A DNA stretch of 64,000 nucleotides from Anaerospora hongkongensis (GTDB lineage: Bacteria > Bacillota > Negativicutes > Sporomusales > DSM-15969): positions 1 to 64,000 of the forward strand of contig NZ_SLUI01000003.1 in assembly GCF_004339805.1 (NCBI RefSeq), written 5' to 3'. Of the stretch, positions 16,997-26,030 are shown in pieces. Each line of letters begins with the position of its first letter. Position 1 is the first letter of the stretch. A program made the translations under genes and the position numbers. The notes under the pieces were generated by a model. The model saw only the letters and a program-made list of their open reading frames with translations. It had not been told where the DNA came from and made no database searches.

Positions 16997-18259
16997 ATGC
17001 TCCAAAAAATATTACGGAAGCTGGCTACACTAAATTCCCTGGTTTTTCTGCTGATTTTTGCTGTTTTTGGCGCCATCGTTTACGGCTATGTGGCATACCG
17101 CCTGTTTGATGAGGTAGATCATTCTCTCAGGGCAAAGGCGGAAGAATTTCTGATTGTTGATGGCAAGCTGGCCATTGTAAAACCGGATGCGGTACTTTTT
17201 GACCCCCGGATCTTTATTTTGCTGCGCGATGCAAACGGAGCATTACTCAGTCTTTATCCCAGCAGGTTGGATCAGGGCGGCAGCATAAAGGAACTGGCAT
17301 CGCAGGTAAGTCCGGGACCGCCGGCCATGAAACGGATTCACGGGCATGATTACCGCGTATACAGCCAGCCGTACCGCAAGCCTGATACTGTGCTGCAGGA
17401 GTTTGGTGATTCCTTTACCGTCCAGGATATTATTGCCATAGGCATTGTTGATTCGGAAACCTCCCTGTTGCGCAGTCTGCTGATTGTCATCGGTGTAGCG
17501 ATGAGTATCGGAATTCTCATTATTATTTCTGCCGGCTTTTATTTAGCCCGCCGTGCTTTAGTGCCAATTCGCAACAGCTGGAATAAACAGCAGCGGTTTG
17601 TCGCAGATGCCTCACATGAGCTGAGGACGCCGCTCACAATTATTAAAAGTAATGCTGAGCTTGTTCTGCGCCATCCCAGTCACAGCATTCAGGAAGAAAG
17701 CATTCGCATAACAAACATTGTCCGTGAGAGTGTGCGCATGAACAAGCTGATAGCTACGCTGCTTACACTGGCCAGGGCTGATGGTGAGGAAGCACAGCTA
17801 AATCGTACTGCCATCAGCGCCAACGAGGTCATACGGGCGGTGGTTGAACAATTCCAGCCACTTGCTGAGTTAAAAGGACTGGCGCTTGTGGCTGAATTAA
17901 ATGGAGAGCTTACTCTGAAAGCGGACAAAGACCGGCTTCATCAACTGCTGGTAATTATCCTGGATAATGCGGTTAAGTATACAGCAACTGGCACGATTGT
18001 GCTAAAGGGCTGCCAGCAAGGAGCAAATATTCAGCTGCAGATTATCGACTCAGGGCATGGAATTTTACCGGAAGATCTTCCGTATATATTTGACCGGTTT
18101 TACCGGGTGGACAAGGCCCGTTCGCGGGAAGAAGGGGGCATTGGACTTGGCTTGTCGATTGCCGAATGGATTGTGGAAAAGCATAATGGCAAAATAACGG
18201 TAGAAAGCACAATCGGACAGGGTACATGCTTTACAATTTTGCTACCGGTAAACGGCTAG
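16997..18259 (+). CDS. Membrane sensor histidine kinase
   Basis: A 420-residue HisKA/HATPase_c kinase. There are two membrane spans (~10-35 and ~158-185) around a ~120-residue extracytoplasmic sensor domain. The H-box DASHELRTPLTII carries the phosphorylated His. The N, G1 and G2 boxes (LDNAVKY, DSGHGILPED, GIGLGLSIAEWIV) are intact. ATG at 16997 follows AAGGAGAAAT, one base after the regulator stop. No HAMP domain is obvious between the second span and the H-box. Confidence 0.93.
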   Translation: MLQKILRKLATLNSLVFLLIFAVFGAIVYGYVAYRLFDEVDHSLRAKAEEFLIVDGKLAIVKPDAVLFDPRIFILLRDANGALLSLYPSRLDQGGSIKELASQVSPGPPAMKRIHGHDYRVYSQPYRKPDTVLQEFGDSFTVQDIIAIGIVDSETSLLRSLLIVIGVAMSIGILIIISAGFYLARRALVPIRNSWNKQQRFVADASHELRTPLTIIKSNAELVLRHPSHSIQEESIRITNIVRESVRMNKLIATLLTLARADGEEAQLNRTAISANEVIRAVVEQFQPLAELKGLALVAELNGELTLKADKDRLHQLLVIILDNAVKYTATGTIVLKGCQQGANIQLQIIDSGHGILPEDLPYIFDRFYRVDKARSREEGGIGLGLSIAEWIVEKHNGKITVESTIGQGTCFTILLPVNG

Positions 18260-18286
18260 ACACTTGCTTAGACAAGTGTCTTTTTT
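18259..18286 (+). terminator. Intrinsic terminator
   Basis: GACACTTG / CAAGTGTC with a 6-base loop, then TTTTTT. It overlaps the kinase stop codon and separates it from the exporter genes. Confidence 0.9.
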
Positions 18287-18328
18287 ATTTAATAATCTCT
18301 AAAGAAATTCAAAAAAACGGGAGGTAGA

Positions 18329-18358
18329 ATGAGTTTAAAGGAGGGTGTAAGCCCGTGA
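18329..18358 (+). CDS. Possible 9-codon leader peptide ahead of the TolC gene
   Basis: ATG at 18329 with its own GGGAGG four bases upstream opens a frame MSLKEGVSP whose TGA stop (18356-18358) overlaps the GTG start of the TolC gene (18355-18357). The ribosome site of TolC (AAAGGAGGG) lies inside this frame. That arrangement fits translational coupling or a leader controlling export gene translation. It is too short to prove by sequence alone. Confidence 0.35.
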   Translation: MSLKEGVSP

Positions 18359-19629
18359 ATAAGAAAAAAAGTGTTAGAAATAGTGCCAAATTAATTGCAG
18401 CAGTTCTTGTCATGCTGAATGCTTCTGTTGCTTTTGCCGCACCTGTAGAATTATCGTTGTCAGACAGTGTAGCCTTGGCGCTCAAAAATAACCCTTCCAT
18501 AAAAATGGCTCAATCAGACAAGGATAAATCACAATGGAGTGTTAGTGAAGCACAGGCAGGCAGGATGCCTACCGTATCATTAGGAAATTCCTACAGCCTA
18601 AAAGATCATAATCCGGCCGGTACGGATGATCTTAGTGGTTCGCTGCGCATGAACTGGCAGCTTTACAGCGGCGGCAGAGTAGAAGGTCAAATTGATCAGG
18701 CTAAGCGCGGTGTAGGGGTTGCCGACTTAGGTGTGGAAAAAACCAAACAACAGTTAAAGCTCGATACGACTACTGCCTACTTCACCATTTTGCAAACAAA
18801 AAATTTGGTGGAAGTCAATCAGCAATCCGTCAGCAACCTGCAGGAACATTTAAATTCCGTACAAGCGAAATATGATGTAGGTGTTGTTGCCAAGTCGGAT
18901 GTTCTCCGGGCTGAAGTAGAGCTTGCCAATGCGCAGCAAAACTTAATTAAAGCACAAAACAATTACGATCTGGCCGTTGCAGGACTGCTGAATACAATGA
19001 CGATTGATCCAGGTACTGAGCTTGCACTTACGGATACTCTCAGCTACAACAAATATGATAAAACATTAGACGACAGTCTTCAGGCAGCGCAAACCAGACC
19101 AGATGTTGCTCAGGCAGAGGAAAATGTGAAGATTTCGGAAACCGCTGTAAAAATGGCAAAAAGCGGTAAGCTTCCTTCTGTATCACTGAGTGCATCCAAT
19201 GGCTGGAATGGCTCGGTACTGCCTGGCAGCGGCGATGATGACTGGTCAGTCGGTTTGTCGGCAAGCTGGTCGATCTTTGATGCCGGTTCTACCAGTGCAA
19301 AAGTGAAGCAGGCTGATGCTTTGCTTGATAAAGCCAAGGAACAGTTAGTTCAGGTAAAAAACAGTGCTGCGCTTGAAGTGCGGCAAAACTACCTCAGCAT
19401 GCAGGAAGCGGAAAAACGCATCGATACCAATAAGGTAGCAGTCGGCAAGGCCGAAGAAGATCTGGTTATTGCCAGAGAAAAATATAATGCCGGCGTAGGT
19501 ACAAACTTAGATGTTATCGATGCGCAGCTGGCGCTCACTCAGGCTAAGACGAATGAAATACAAGCGCTGTTTGATTACAATGTAAATGTAGCCAAGATTG
19601 ATAAAGCGATTGGTTTGAAAGCAGAATAA
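18355..19629 (+). CDS. TolC-family outer-membrane efflux protein
   Basis: A 424-residue outer-membrane channel with a signal peptide (SAKLIAAVLVMLNASVAFAA). Two OEP repeats follow, each rich in long amphipathic helices with Ala/Gln heptads and the motif YDVGVVAKSDVLRAEVELAN or YNAGVGTNLDVIDAQLALTQ. GTG start follows AAAGGAGGG. It presumably forms the outer-membrane exit duct for the adaptor-ATPase-permease set encoded next. A TolC protein in a Firmicute context supports a diderm Negativicute. Confidence 0.93.
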   Translation: MNKKKSVRNSAKLIAAVLVMLNASVAFAAPVELSLSDSVALALKNNPSIKMAQSDKDKSQWSVSEAQAGRMPTVSLGNSYSLKDHNPAGTDDLSGSLRMNWQLYSGGRVEGQIDQAKRGVGVADLGVEKTKQQLKLDTTTAYFTILQTKNLVEVNQQSVSNLQEHLNSVQAKYDVGVVAKSDVLRAEVELANAQQNLIKAQNNYDLAVAGLLNTMTIDPGTELALTDTLSYNKYDKTLDDSLQAAQTRPDVAQAEENVKISETAVKMAKSGKLPSVSLSASNGWNGSVLPGSGDDDWSVGLSASWSIFDAGSTSAKVKQADALLDKAKEQLVQVKNSAALEVRQNYLSMQEAEKRIDTNKVAVGKAEEDLVIAREKYNAGVGTNLDVIDAQLALTQAKTNEIQALFDYNVNVAKIDKAIGLKAE

Positions 19630-19654
19630 CTGCTGCAGACGGAGGAGGAGTAAA

Positions 19655-20749
19655 ATGAAAGCGCTTTGGCTTTTCATCATGAAATACAAGAAATGGCTGC
19701 TTCTGGTCATTCTTGCTGCAGCAGCAGTTAAAGGCGGCCTGGTTTACCAGGCCAGCCAGACTAAGCCGGCAGTAACTGCAAAGACGGTAAAAGTAGAACG
19801 GGGCGATATTGTATCCACTGTTTCGGCAACGGGTACGATCAAGCCGGTCAATATGGTAGAAATCAGTTCCAAGATCACCGGCTTGATTGAGGAAATGAAG
19901 GTGCAGGAAAATGATGCGGTAAAAGCCGGGCAGGAGTTAGTCATTTTGGATGATACCCGTCTGCAGGCGCAAGCTTCCCAGGCACGGGAAAAATTAAATA
20001 ATGCCGCTGCCAACTATGATCGCAATGTGCGTCTCAACGGGATCGGTGCTGTTTCCGAACAGCAGCTGGACAGTTCCCGTCTGGATTATAAGGTAGCTCA
20101 GGCTGCCTATGATGATGCTGTTTCCCAATTGAGTGACACCATCATTAAAGCACCGATTGACGGTATCGTTATTGGCAAACCTATCCCAGCCGGTCAAACT
20201 GTAGCACAGGGTATCTCGAATCCAATGGTTATTCTGACCATTGCCGATATGTCCAAAATGCAAATAGAAACACAAGTGGATGAAACGGATATCGGTAAAA
20301 TTGCTGTCGGACAGACTGCAGTCTTTACTGTTGATGCATACACAGGCAAGCAGTTTACCGGCAAGGTGTCCCGGATTTCGCAAAAGGCAACCGTTACGTC
20401 CAATGTTGTATACTATACCGTATTTATAGATGTTGATGCTACCGATAATTTGCTGAAGCCAACAATGACAGCACGTGTTTTAATTCATAGCGGTGAAAGC
20501 AAGGATACCTTAACGCTGCCGTTATCTGCTTTAAAATCGGGCAGTCAGGGACAATATGTAACCGTATCCCGCAGCAACGGCAAAACGGAAGACGTACCTG
20601 TAACCACCGGCCTGAGCGGTGAAGACCGGATTGAAGTGACCAGTGGTGTAAGCGAAGGTGACCAGGTGGTAGTGGCTCAGGTTAAAGCATCAGCCGCTTC
20701 AACACAGCAGCGCCAGGGTGGCGGCGGGATACCCGGCATGAGAAGGTAG
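19655..20749 (+). CDS. Periplasmic adaptor (MacA/HlyD family)
   Basis: A 364-residue membrane-fusion protein with one N-terminal span ([20 protein letters not shown]). A barrel-sandwich lipoyl half ([20 protein letters not shown]), a short helical hairpin (~75-125) and C-terminal beta-barrel and membrane-proximal domains follow. The Gly/Gln-rich tail is unstructured. It would bridge the MacB-type permease to the TolC channel. 25 bases after the TolC gene, with GGAGGAGG ribosome site. Confidence 0.93.
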   Translation: MKALWLFIMKYKKWLLLVILAAAAVKGGLVYQASQTKPAVTAKTVKVERGDIVSTVSATGTIKPVNMVEISSKITGLIEEMKVQENDAVKAGQELVILDDTRLQAQASQAREKLNNAAANYDRNVRLNGIGAVSEQQLDSSRLDYKVAQAAYDDAVSQLSDTIIKAPIDGIVIGKPIPAGQTVAQGISNPMVILTIADMSKMQIETQVDETDIGKIAVGQTAVFTVDAYTGKQFTGKVSRISQKATVTSNVVYYTVFIDVDATDNLLKPTMTARVLIHSGESKDTLTLPLSALKSGSQGQYVTVSRSNGKTEDVPVTTGLSGEDRIEVTSGVSEGDQVVVAQVKASAASTQQRQGGGGIPGMRR

Positions 20750-20760
20750 GGGGGTTAACG

Positions 20761-21441
20761 ATGACAATCGCCTTATCAGAGGTAAAAAAAATATATCAAA
20801 TGGGTGACTCCGAAGTTGCTGCTTTGGCAGGAATTAACTTAACGATCAGTGCCGGGGAATTTACCGCCATTATGGGACCGTCCGGCTCAGGCAAGTCGAC
20901 GCTGATGAATATTCTCGGCTGCCTGGACCGCCCGACGGAAGGCTCATACCTGCTGGACGGGCAAGAGGTTGCATTTATGACGGATGACCAACTGGCAGTG
21001 ACCCGTAACAAAAAGATTGGTTTTGTATTCCAGAACTTTAATTTGCTGCCCCGCATTTCTGCTATGCAAAATGTAGCCCTGCCTTTGGTATATTCGGGAG
21101 TTCCGAAGAAAGAGCGGGAACAGAAGGCCATCGAGGCGCTGGAAGCGGTTGGCCTGGAAAAACGCCTTGATCACCGTCCGAACGAATTGTCGGGCGGCCA
21201 GCGGCAAAGAGTTGCAATTGCCAGAGCATTGGTCAATGATCCAACTATTATTATGGCAGACGAACCTACCGGTAACCTTGACTCCAAATCAGGCGTCGAA
21301 GTAATGGCAATATTTGATAAGCTGAATGCACTGGGGCGCACGATTATTTTGGTCACCCATGAGCCCGATATTGCCGAATATGCAAAAAGGGTTATCCATG
21401 TTCGGGATGGACTGATCGTGCGGGATACCGGAGAGGAGTGA
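20761..21441 (+). CDS. MacB-type ABC transporter ATP-binding protein
   Basis: A 226-residue ATPase with Walker [11 protein letters not shown]-loop in [10 protein letters not shown], signature [15 protein letters not shown], Walker [13 protein letters not shown] and switch His in LVTHEP. It belongs to the LolD/MacB/FtsE group, which powers mechanotransmission rather than substrate translocation. In E. coli MacB this domain is fused to the membrane part; here it is a separate gene. The next gene starts just after its stop. Confidence 0.95.
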   Translation: MTIALSEVKKIYQMGDSEVAALAGINLTISAGEFTAIMGPSGSGKSTLMNILGCLDRPTEGSYLLDGQEVAFMTDDQLAVTRNKKIGFVFQNFNLLPRISAMQNVALPLVYSGVPKKEREQKAIEALEAVGLEKRLDHRPNELSGGQRQRVAIARALVNDPTIIMADEPTGNLDSKSGVEVMAIFDKLNALGRTIILVTHEPDIAEYAKRVIHVRDGLIVRDTGEE

Positions 21442-21446
21442 ACGCC

Positions 21447-22661
21447 ATGTTCCGAGAGAGTATTTCAATCGCACTAAATGCGCTGGTAGGCAATAAAATG
21501 CGATCTATTCTGACTATGCTGGGGATTATCATTGGTGTGGGGGCCGTTATTGCCATGGTTTCCATTGGGATGGGCGTACGGGAACAGGTATCGAACTCGA
21601 TTGCCGGACTGGGCAGCAATCTGATTATGGTGTCACCTGGCGCTCCCTCCTCTTCCGGCGTAAGGCAGGCGGCAGGCTCGGGCATAACCTTATCCCTAAA
21701 AGATGCTCAGGCTATTGCCAATGAAGTTGATGGTGTGAATAAGGTGGCTCCCAGTGTAAGCAAGCAGTATCAACTAGTCGCGGGTAATCAGAACTGGATG
21801 ACTTCGGTAATGGGAACAACACCGGATTATTTGGATGTACGCAACATGGTTGTTCAGGCCGGCAGTTTTATAACGGATAAGGACCTGGAAACACGGGAGC
21901 GGGTAGCAGTTATCGGACCTACCGTTTCCAGCAATTTATTCGGGGACACTAACCCAATCGGCCAGTCCATTCGTATTAACAATACTCCTTTCCGCATTGT
22001 GGGAGTATTGGAGAGTAAAGGGCAGTCCGCCGGCGGCGGTGACCAGGATGATACAGTGGTAATTCCCCTGACAACGGCTCAGGAACGGTTAATGGGGATT
22101 ACCTATATCCAGTTAATTAATATTCAGGCGGAAAATACAGAGATCGTCAATCAGGTACAGGAGGATGTCACTACTTTGCTGCGTTCCCGGCACCGTCTGG
22201 GCAACGACAAAGCAGATGATTTCACTGTCCGGAATATGGTCAGCATTATGGAGACTGCTGAAGAAGCAACCGGATCAATCACACTGTTGTTAGGCTTTAT
22301 TGCCGGCATATCCTTGCTGGTTGGCGGTATCGGTATTATGAATATTATGCTGGTATCGGTTACGGAACGAACACGCGAGATTGGTATCCGTAAGGCACTT
22401 GGCGCAAGGTACCGGAATATTTTAATGCAATTCCTCATTGAAGCGATTGTGATTGGCGTGGCCGGCGGACTGGCCGGTATTGCTCTCGGGATCGGAGCGG
22501 CCTATGGAATATCGGCAATTGCCGGATGGAGTACCGTTATATCGTCGGCCTCCATTATTATGGCCTTCGGCTTCTCGATCGGCATTGGCTTGTTTTTCGG
22601 CATCTATCCTGCCCGCAAGGCAGCATTGCTTGATCCGATTGAAGCGCTTCGCTATGAATAA
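21447..22661 (+). CDS. MacB-type ABC transporter permease
   Basis: A 404-residue FtsX/MacB-fold permease. There is one N-terminal span (NKMRSILTMLGIIIGVGAVIAM), a ~220-residue periplasmic MacB_PCD domain, and three C-terminal spans with GGIGIMNIMLVSVTERTREI. ATG at 21447 follows GGAGAGGAG at a spacing of 8. A GTG at 21438 overlapping the previous stop is the alternative. With the ATPase, adaptor and TolC protein it completes a tripartite exporter, perhaps of peptides, lipids or macrolide-like drugs. Confidence 0.93.
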   Translation: MFRESISIALNALVGNKMRSILTMLGIIIGVGAVIAMVSIGMGVREQVSNSIAGLGSNLIMVSPGAPSSSGVRQAAGSGITLSLKDAQAIANEVDGVNKVAPSVSKQYQLVAGNQNWMTSVMGTTPDYLDVRNMVVQAGSFITDKDLETRERVAVIGPTVSSNLFGDTNPIGQSIRINNTPFRIVGVLESKGQSAGGGDQDDTVVIPLTTAQERLMGITYIQLINIQAENTEIVNQVQEDVTTLLRSRHRLGNDKADDFTVRNMVSIMETAEEATGSITLLLGFIAGISLLVGGIGIMNIMLVSVTERTREIGIRKALGARYRNILMQFLIEAIVIGVAGGLAGIALGIGAAYGISAIAGWSTVISSASIIMAFGFSIGIGLFFGIYPARKAALLDPIEALRYE

Positions 22662-22668
22662 AAAACAC

Positions 22669-22703
22669 AAGAACCTGCAGTTCATTCTGAGCTGCAGGTT
22701 CTT
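22669..22703. terminator. Intrinsic terminator between convergent genes
   Basis: AAGAACCTGCAG / CTGCAGGTTCTT, 12-bp perfect stem, 11-base loop. It is flanked by AAAAAAC on the left and TATTTT on the right, so it can serve both strands. Confidence 0.8.
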
Positions 22704-22719
22704 ATTTTGAGAAGAAAGA

Positions 22720-22926
22720 TTAATTTTTGGCGAGCAGGTCCTGAATTTTAGGAGTACAGCGTTTGCCTCCGCAGGAACCCGAACCGGCACCGGTCGCAGC
22801 CTGTACTTTTTCTACCGTGTCGGCACCGCCGGTAATCGCCTTTTTAATGGTGGCCCGGCTGATTCCCTTGCAAATGCAGACCATGGTCAGCTTATCCAGC
22901 ATAGCTGGGCTAAGAGGTTCATCCAT
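22720..22926 (-). CDS. BFD-like [2Fe-2S]-binding protein
   Basis: A 68-residue protein of the bacterioferritin-associated-ferredoxin-like family, with four cysteines in the pattern VCIC...SCGGKRC that binds a [2Fe-2S] cluster. Stand-alone copies are thought to act in iron or electron transfer. It is transcribed away from the metallophosphoesterase gene. A clear AAAGGAGA precedes its ATG on the reverse strand. Confidence 0.85.
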   Translation of the reverse strand: MDEPLSPAMLDKLTMVCICKGISRATIKKAITGGADTVEKVQAATGAGSGSCGGKRCTPKIQDLLAKN

Positions 22927-23022
22927 TGCATTTCTCCTTTCACCTGACGAATGGAGTCAGGCTTTGTTGTTAACAATAAGACAGCTGTTACTTTTATAAA
23001 GGGGAAATGGGCACATGTATCT

Positions 23023-24174
23023 ATGAAGACAAAGTATATAATGATTACCATTCTTAGTTTGGGAATTTACTGCATGACCAGCTACTATATCGGTCTGAAG
23101 CTGGCAGGCTCCCTGCTGGCAGCAGCAAGCCCTGCAGTAACCGGGTTATACTGGGCAGTATTTGCCTTTTTAACCGCTGCTTACTTTCTCGGAAGAGGCG
23201 GTGCCATGTTCTATGCCAGCGCTCTCAACGATTGGCTGATTTGGATCGGGGCCTATTGGCTGGCGTTTTATTTTTATTTGCTGCTATTCTGGTGCGCTGT
23301 TGACTTTAGTTTGTGGATCGGCCATCTAGCAGGGGTTATTCCCCTGGAAATAACCAGTAATTTGCCTGTTGTCGGCTGGAGCATTGTACTTGCCGTTTGT
23401 CTGCTGGTAGTCTATGGGATCTGGGTCGCTAATTCACCGCAGCTCAGACACTACGATATTAGGATTCACAAAAAAACGCCTGTCCATAGTATACACATTA
23501 TTATGATTTCTGATCTTCATCTGGGCTTATTAGTGGGACGGCGGCGTCTGGAAAATTTAGTTACCGCAATCAATCAGCAAAAGCCGGATATTGTCTTGCT
23601 GCCCGGGGATATACTGGATGAAAATATTGGTGTATTCGTGGATGATAATATGCCGGAGATTTTACGCAGGCTGCGGCCGAAGTACGGTATCTTTGGCTGT
23701 TTGGGCAGTCATGAATACATTTGGGGAGACTCGGAAAAGACGGTGCAGGAACTGAGTAAGGCCAATATTACACTGCTGCGTGATCAGGCTGTAAAAATCG
23801 CCGATTCTTTTTACCTGGCCGGCAGGGATGATTACTACCGGGAAAAACTGACAGATTCGCCACGCAAGCCTCTCAAGGAAATTTTACAGCAGTGTGACCG
23901 GGCTTTGCCGATTATTGTAATGGATCACCAGCCTGTTGAAGTGGAGGCTGGTGAACAGCAGGGCATTGATTTGTATCTGGCCGGGCATACTCACCACGGC
24001 CAGCTGTTCCCGCTTAATTTCCTTACGCAGGCAATGTTCAAACTTGATTGGGGCTATTGGCATAGCGGCGCTTTTCATATGATTGTCTCCAGCGGCTTTG
24101 GTACCTGGGGGCCGCCGGTCCGGGTTGGCACACAATCGGAATGGGTAAGTATCAACATTCAATTTGATAACTGA
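23023..24174 (+). CDS. Membrane-anchored metallophosphoesterase (YkuE-like)
   Basis: About 383 residues. Four N-terminal membrane spans (~5-150) are followed by a calcineurin-like phosphoesterase domain with SDLHLG, GDILDE, LGSHEY and AGHTHHGQLFP metal-binding motifs. The usual GNH(D/E) motif reads GSHE, so a metal-ligand Asn is replaced by Ser. Start is uncertain: ATG at 22951 is in frame, but would leave only 24 bases for two divergent promoters, so ATG at 23023 is preferred though its GGGG is distant. Members hydrolyse phosphodiesters or lipid phosphates such as UDP-diacylglucosamine; the substrate here is unknown. Confidence 0.82.
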   Translation: MKTKYIMITILSLGIYCMTSYYIGLKLAGSLLAAASPAVTGLYWAVFAFLTAAYFLGRGGAMFYASALNDWLIWIGAYWLAFYFYLLLFWCAVDFSLWIGHLAGVIPLEITSNLPVVGWSIVLAVCLLVVYGIWVANSPQLRHYDIRIHKKTPVHSIHIIMISDLHLGLLVGRRRLENLVTAINQQKPDIVLLPGDILDENIGVFVDDNMPEILRRLRPKYGIFGCLGSHEYIWGDSEKTVQELSKANITLLRDQAVKIADSFYLAGRDDYYREKLTDSPRKPLKEILQQCDRALPIIVMDHQPVEVEAGEQQGIDLYLAGHTHHGQLFPLNFLTQAMFKLDWGYWHSGAFHMIVSSGFGTWGPPVRVGTQSEWVSINIQFDN

Positions 24175-24177
24175 TAT

Positions 24178-24218
24178 AGGAACGCACTGTTTGTCTGTGA
24201 GGCAAACAGTGCGTTCCT
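24178..24218 (+). terminator. Terminator-like hairpin
   Basis: AGGAACGCACTGTTTG / CAAACAGTGCGTTCCT, 16 paired bases, 9-base loop. No T-run follows, so it may be weak. Confidence 0.6.
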
Positions 24219-24312
24219 GCTAAAAAGGGAAACCGGGAGTAATGCAGAATAGTACTACAAATAGAAGAGAATCGGGCAGCCACCAAAATAGGTTTACGTC
24301 AGGAGGAAAGTA

Positions 24313-25728
24313 ATGGGATATGATCGGGAGAATCTGCAAGGGCTGGAGTTCGTATTCAACTCTCTCGAGCAAGCTCAAGCCTGGTTTTTCAGCATCTTAG
24401 ACTCGATTTACGACGGGATACTGATAAGCGATGAACAGTATATGGTACGGTATATTAATCCGGAATATACGAGAATAACAGGCGTTACGTATGAACAGAT
24501 CGTAGGCAAGCTGTTGACAAGCGTGCGTCCGGGAGCCATATTGCCGCAGATCATTGAATCAGGGGTGCCAATGGCCGGTGTATACCGCCGGGAAGGTGAC
24601 ATCCAGTATGTGGTGGATATGGCGCCGATTATGATTGACAGCCGGGTAGTGGGCGGAGTTTCGGTAGTCAAGGATATAACAGAGGTGAGGCGCCTCAGTC
24701 AGGAAATAAATAAGTACGAAAAGAAAACAAACCGACTAAAAAAGATGGTAGAACATGCTTACCGGGCTAAATACAGCTTTCACGATGTAATCGGCTCCAG
24801 CAGTGCGCTGCAGCAAACGCTGCAGTTCTGCAAAAAAATTGCTGCCGGCGAGACGGATGTATTAATTACCGGTGAGAGCGGGACCGGTAAAGAGATTTTT
24901 GCCCAATCCGTTCATAGTGCGAGCAAAAGGGCTCACGGGCCATTCGTGGCACTCAACTGTGCCTCGCTGACTTCCAGCCTGGTGGAAAGCGAGCTGTTCG
25001 GCTATGATGAGGGCGCTTTTACCGGTGCCCGCAAAGGCGGCAAAACCGGTTTGTTTGAAATTGCCGACGGCGGCACCATTCTGCTTGATGAGATTGGGGA
25101 ATTGAGCCTCGATGTGCAGGCGAAATTGCTGCGCGTGCTGCAGGAACGGGCAGTACGCAAAATAGGCGAGGCTTCGGAAATACCGCTGAATGTCCGGGTT
25201 ATTGCTGCGACCAACCGCAATTTGCTGGCTATGGTAAAAGAGGGCCGTTTCCGGGAGGATCTGTTTTACCGCCTGAATATCCTGAATGTTCATTTGCCTC
25301 CATTGCGGGAACGGAGTACCGATGCCCGACTGCTGGCAGATTATTTTCTGATTCAGTATTCGCATAAGGTGGGCAGACCGTTTCGGTTTTCTCCGGAAGT
25401 ATATGACATCCTGCTGAAATACCGCTGGCCGGGCAATATCAGAGAGCTGCGCAACACCATTGAGTTTGCCGCCAATATGTGTGAAGATCATTTGATTACG
25501 CAGCTGCATTTGCCACCGATGCTGCTGGTTGATACAAATGTACCGGTGGTCGCCCGGAAAACGCTTGCTGATGTGGTACGCGATACGGAGCGGCAGATTC
25601 TGATGAATGCATTGCATTGCGAAGGCTATACGGTCGAAGGCAAAAAACGGGTTGCGCTGCAGATGGGAATTTCACTGGCGACACTGTATAATAAGATGAA
25701 AGTACTCGGTATTGAAGAAAGTAAGTAA
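24313..25728 (+). CDS. PAS-domain sigma-54 activator of the downstream carboxylate operon
   Basis: A 471-residue activator: PAS domain (~25-135), coiled linker, AAA+ domain (~155-385) with [14 protein letters not shown] and LLDEIGEL, and Fis-type HTH (~435-471, GISLATLYNKM). There is no receiver domain. ATG follows AGGAGGAAAG. A terminator, three palindromes of the form TTCTAA-N4-TTAGAA and a sigma-54 promoter lie immediately downstream in front of the CitMHS/AtuA/CoA-transferase genes, which are almost certainly its target. Confidence 0.94.
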   Translation: MGYDRENLQGLEFVFNSLEQAQAWFFSILDSIYDGILISDEQYMVRYINPEYTRITGVTYEQIVGKLLTSVRPGAILPQIIESGVPMAGVYRREGDIQYVVDMAPIMIDSRVVGGVSVVKDITEVRRLSQEINKYEKKTNRLKKMVEHAYRAKYSFHDVIGSSSALQQTLQFCKKIAAGETDVLITGESGTGKEIFAQSVHSASKRAHGPFVALNCASLTSSLVESELFGYDEGAFTGARKGGKTGLFEIADGGTILLDEIGELSLDVQAKLLRVLQERAVRKIGEASEIPLNVRVIAATNRNLLAMVKEGRFREDLFYRLNILNVHLPPLRERSTDARLLADYFLIQYSHKVGRPFRFSPEVYDILLKYRWPGNIRELRNTIEFAANMCEDHLITQLHLPPMLLVDTNVPVVARKTLADVVRDTERQILMNALHCEGYTVEGKKRVALQMGISLATLYNKMKVLGIEESK

Positions 25729-25730
25729 AG

Positions 25731-25762
25731 AAAATCCTCATATCATGTGATATGAGGATTTT
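25731..25762. terminator. Intrinsic terminator
   Basis: AAAATCCTCATATCA / TGATATGAGGATTTT with a two-base centre and T-run. Ends the activator transcript. Confidence 0.9.
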
Positions 25763-25778
25763 TATATAGGTAAAAAAC

Positions 25779-25904
25779 AGCGGTTATTCTAAAAAGTTAG
25801 AAAATTACCGCTTTTCTTTCTAAAAAATTAGAAATCGCGGTTAAGTCTGGATTAAACAGGCAAAGCGGGGATGGTAAGCTTAGGTTATTTCTAAGATTAT
25901 AGAA
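25779..25904. promoter_or_regulatory. Three palindromic enhancer (UAS) sites
   Basis: Three 16-base sites share TTCTAA-N4-TTAGAA. Site 1 is at 25787-25802, TTCTAAAAAGTTAGAA. Site 2 is at 25818-25833, TTCTAAAAAATTAGAA. Site 3 is at 25889-25904, TTCTAAGATTATAGAA. Sites 1 and 2 are 31 bases apart (three helical turns). Site 1 is nested in a larger inverted repeat bounded by AGCGGT/ACCGCT. They lie 60-180 bases upstream of the -24 element, the normal range for sigma-54 enhancers. The remaining bases up to 26030 hold the promoter and ribosome site. Confidence 0.75.
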
Positions 25905-25966
25905 TAATAGACAGGCATTCCAACTGAAAAAGCGTGAAAAATAAGGCGAAACAGCGATTTATCCTG

Positions 25967-25983
25967 TTGGCACGGATCTTGCG
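25967..25983 (+). promoter_or_regulatory. Sigma-54 promoter of the CitMHS/AtuA operon
   Basis: TTGGCACGGATCTTGCG: GG at 25969-25970 and GC at 25981-25982, exactly 10 bases apart, and TGGCAC is perfect. Leader to the ATG at 26031 is about 37 bases. Confidence 0.9.
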
Positions 25984-26030
25984 ATTATAGTGAGACGAGG
26001 TAACACTAAAATAAGTAAAGAGGTGAAAGT

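Noticed and set aside
24862..25617. 251-codon reverse open frame inside the PAS activator
   Set aside because: Antisense to the conserved AAA+ domain; similar mirror frames occur opposite the other sigma-54 activators, so it reflects codon constraints.
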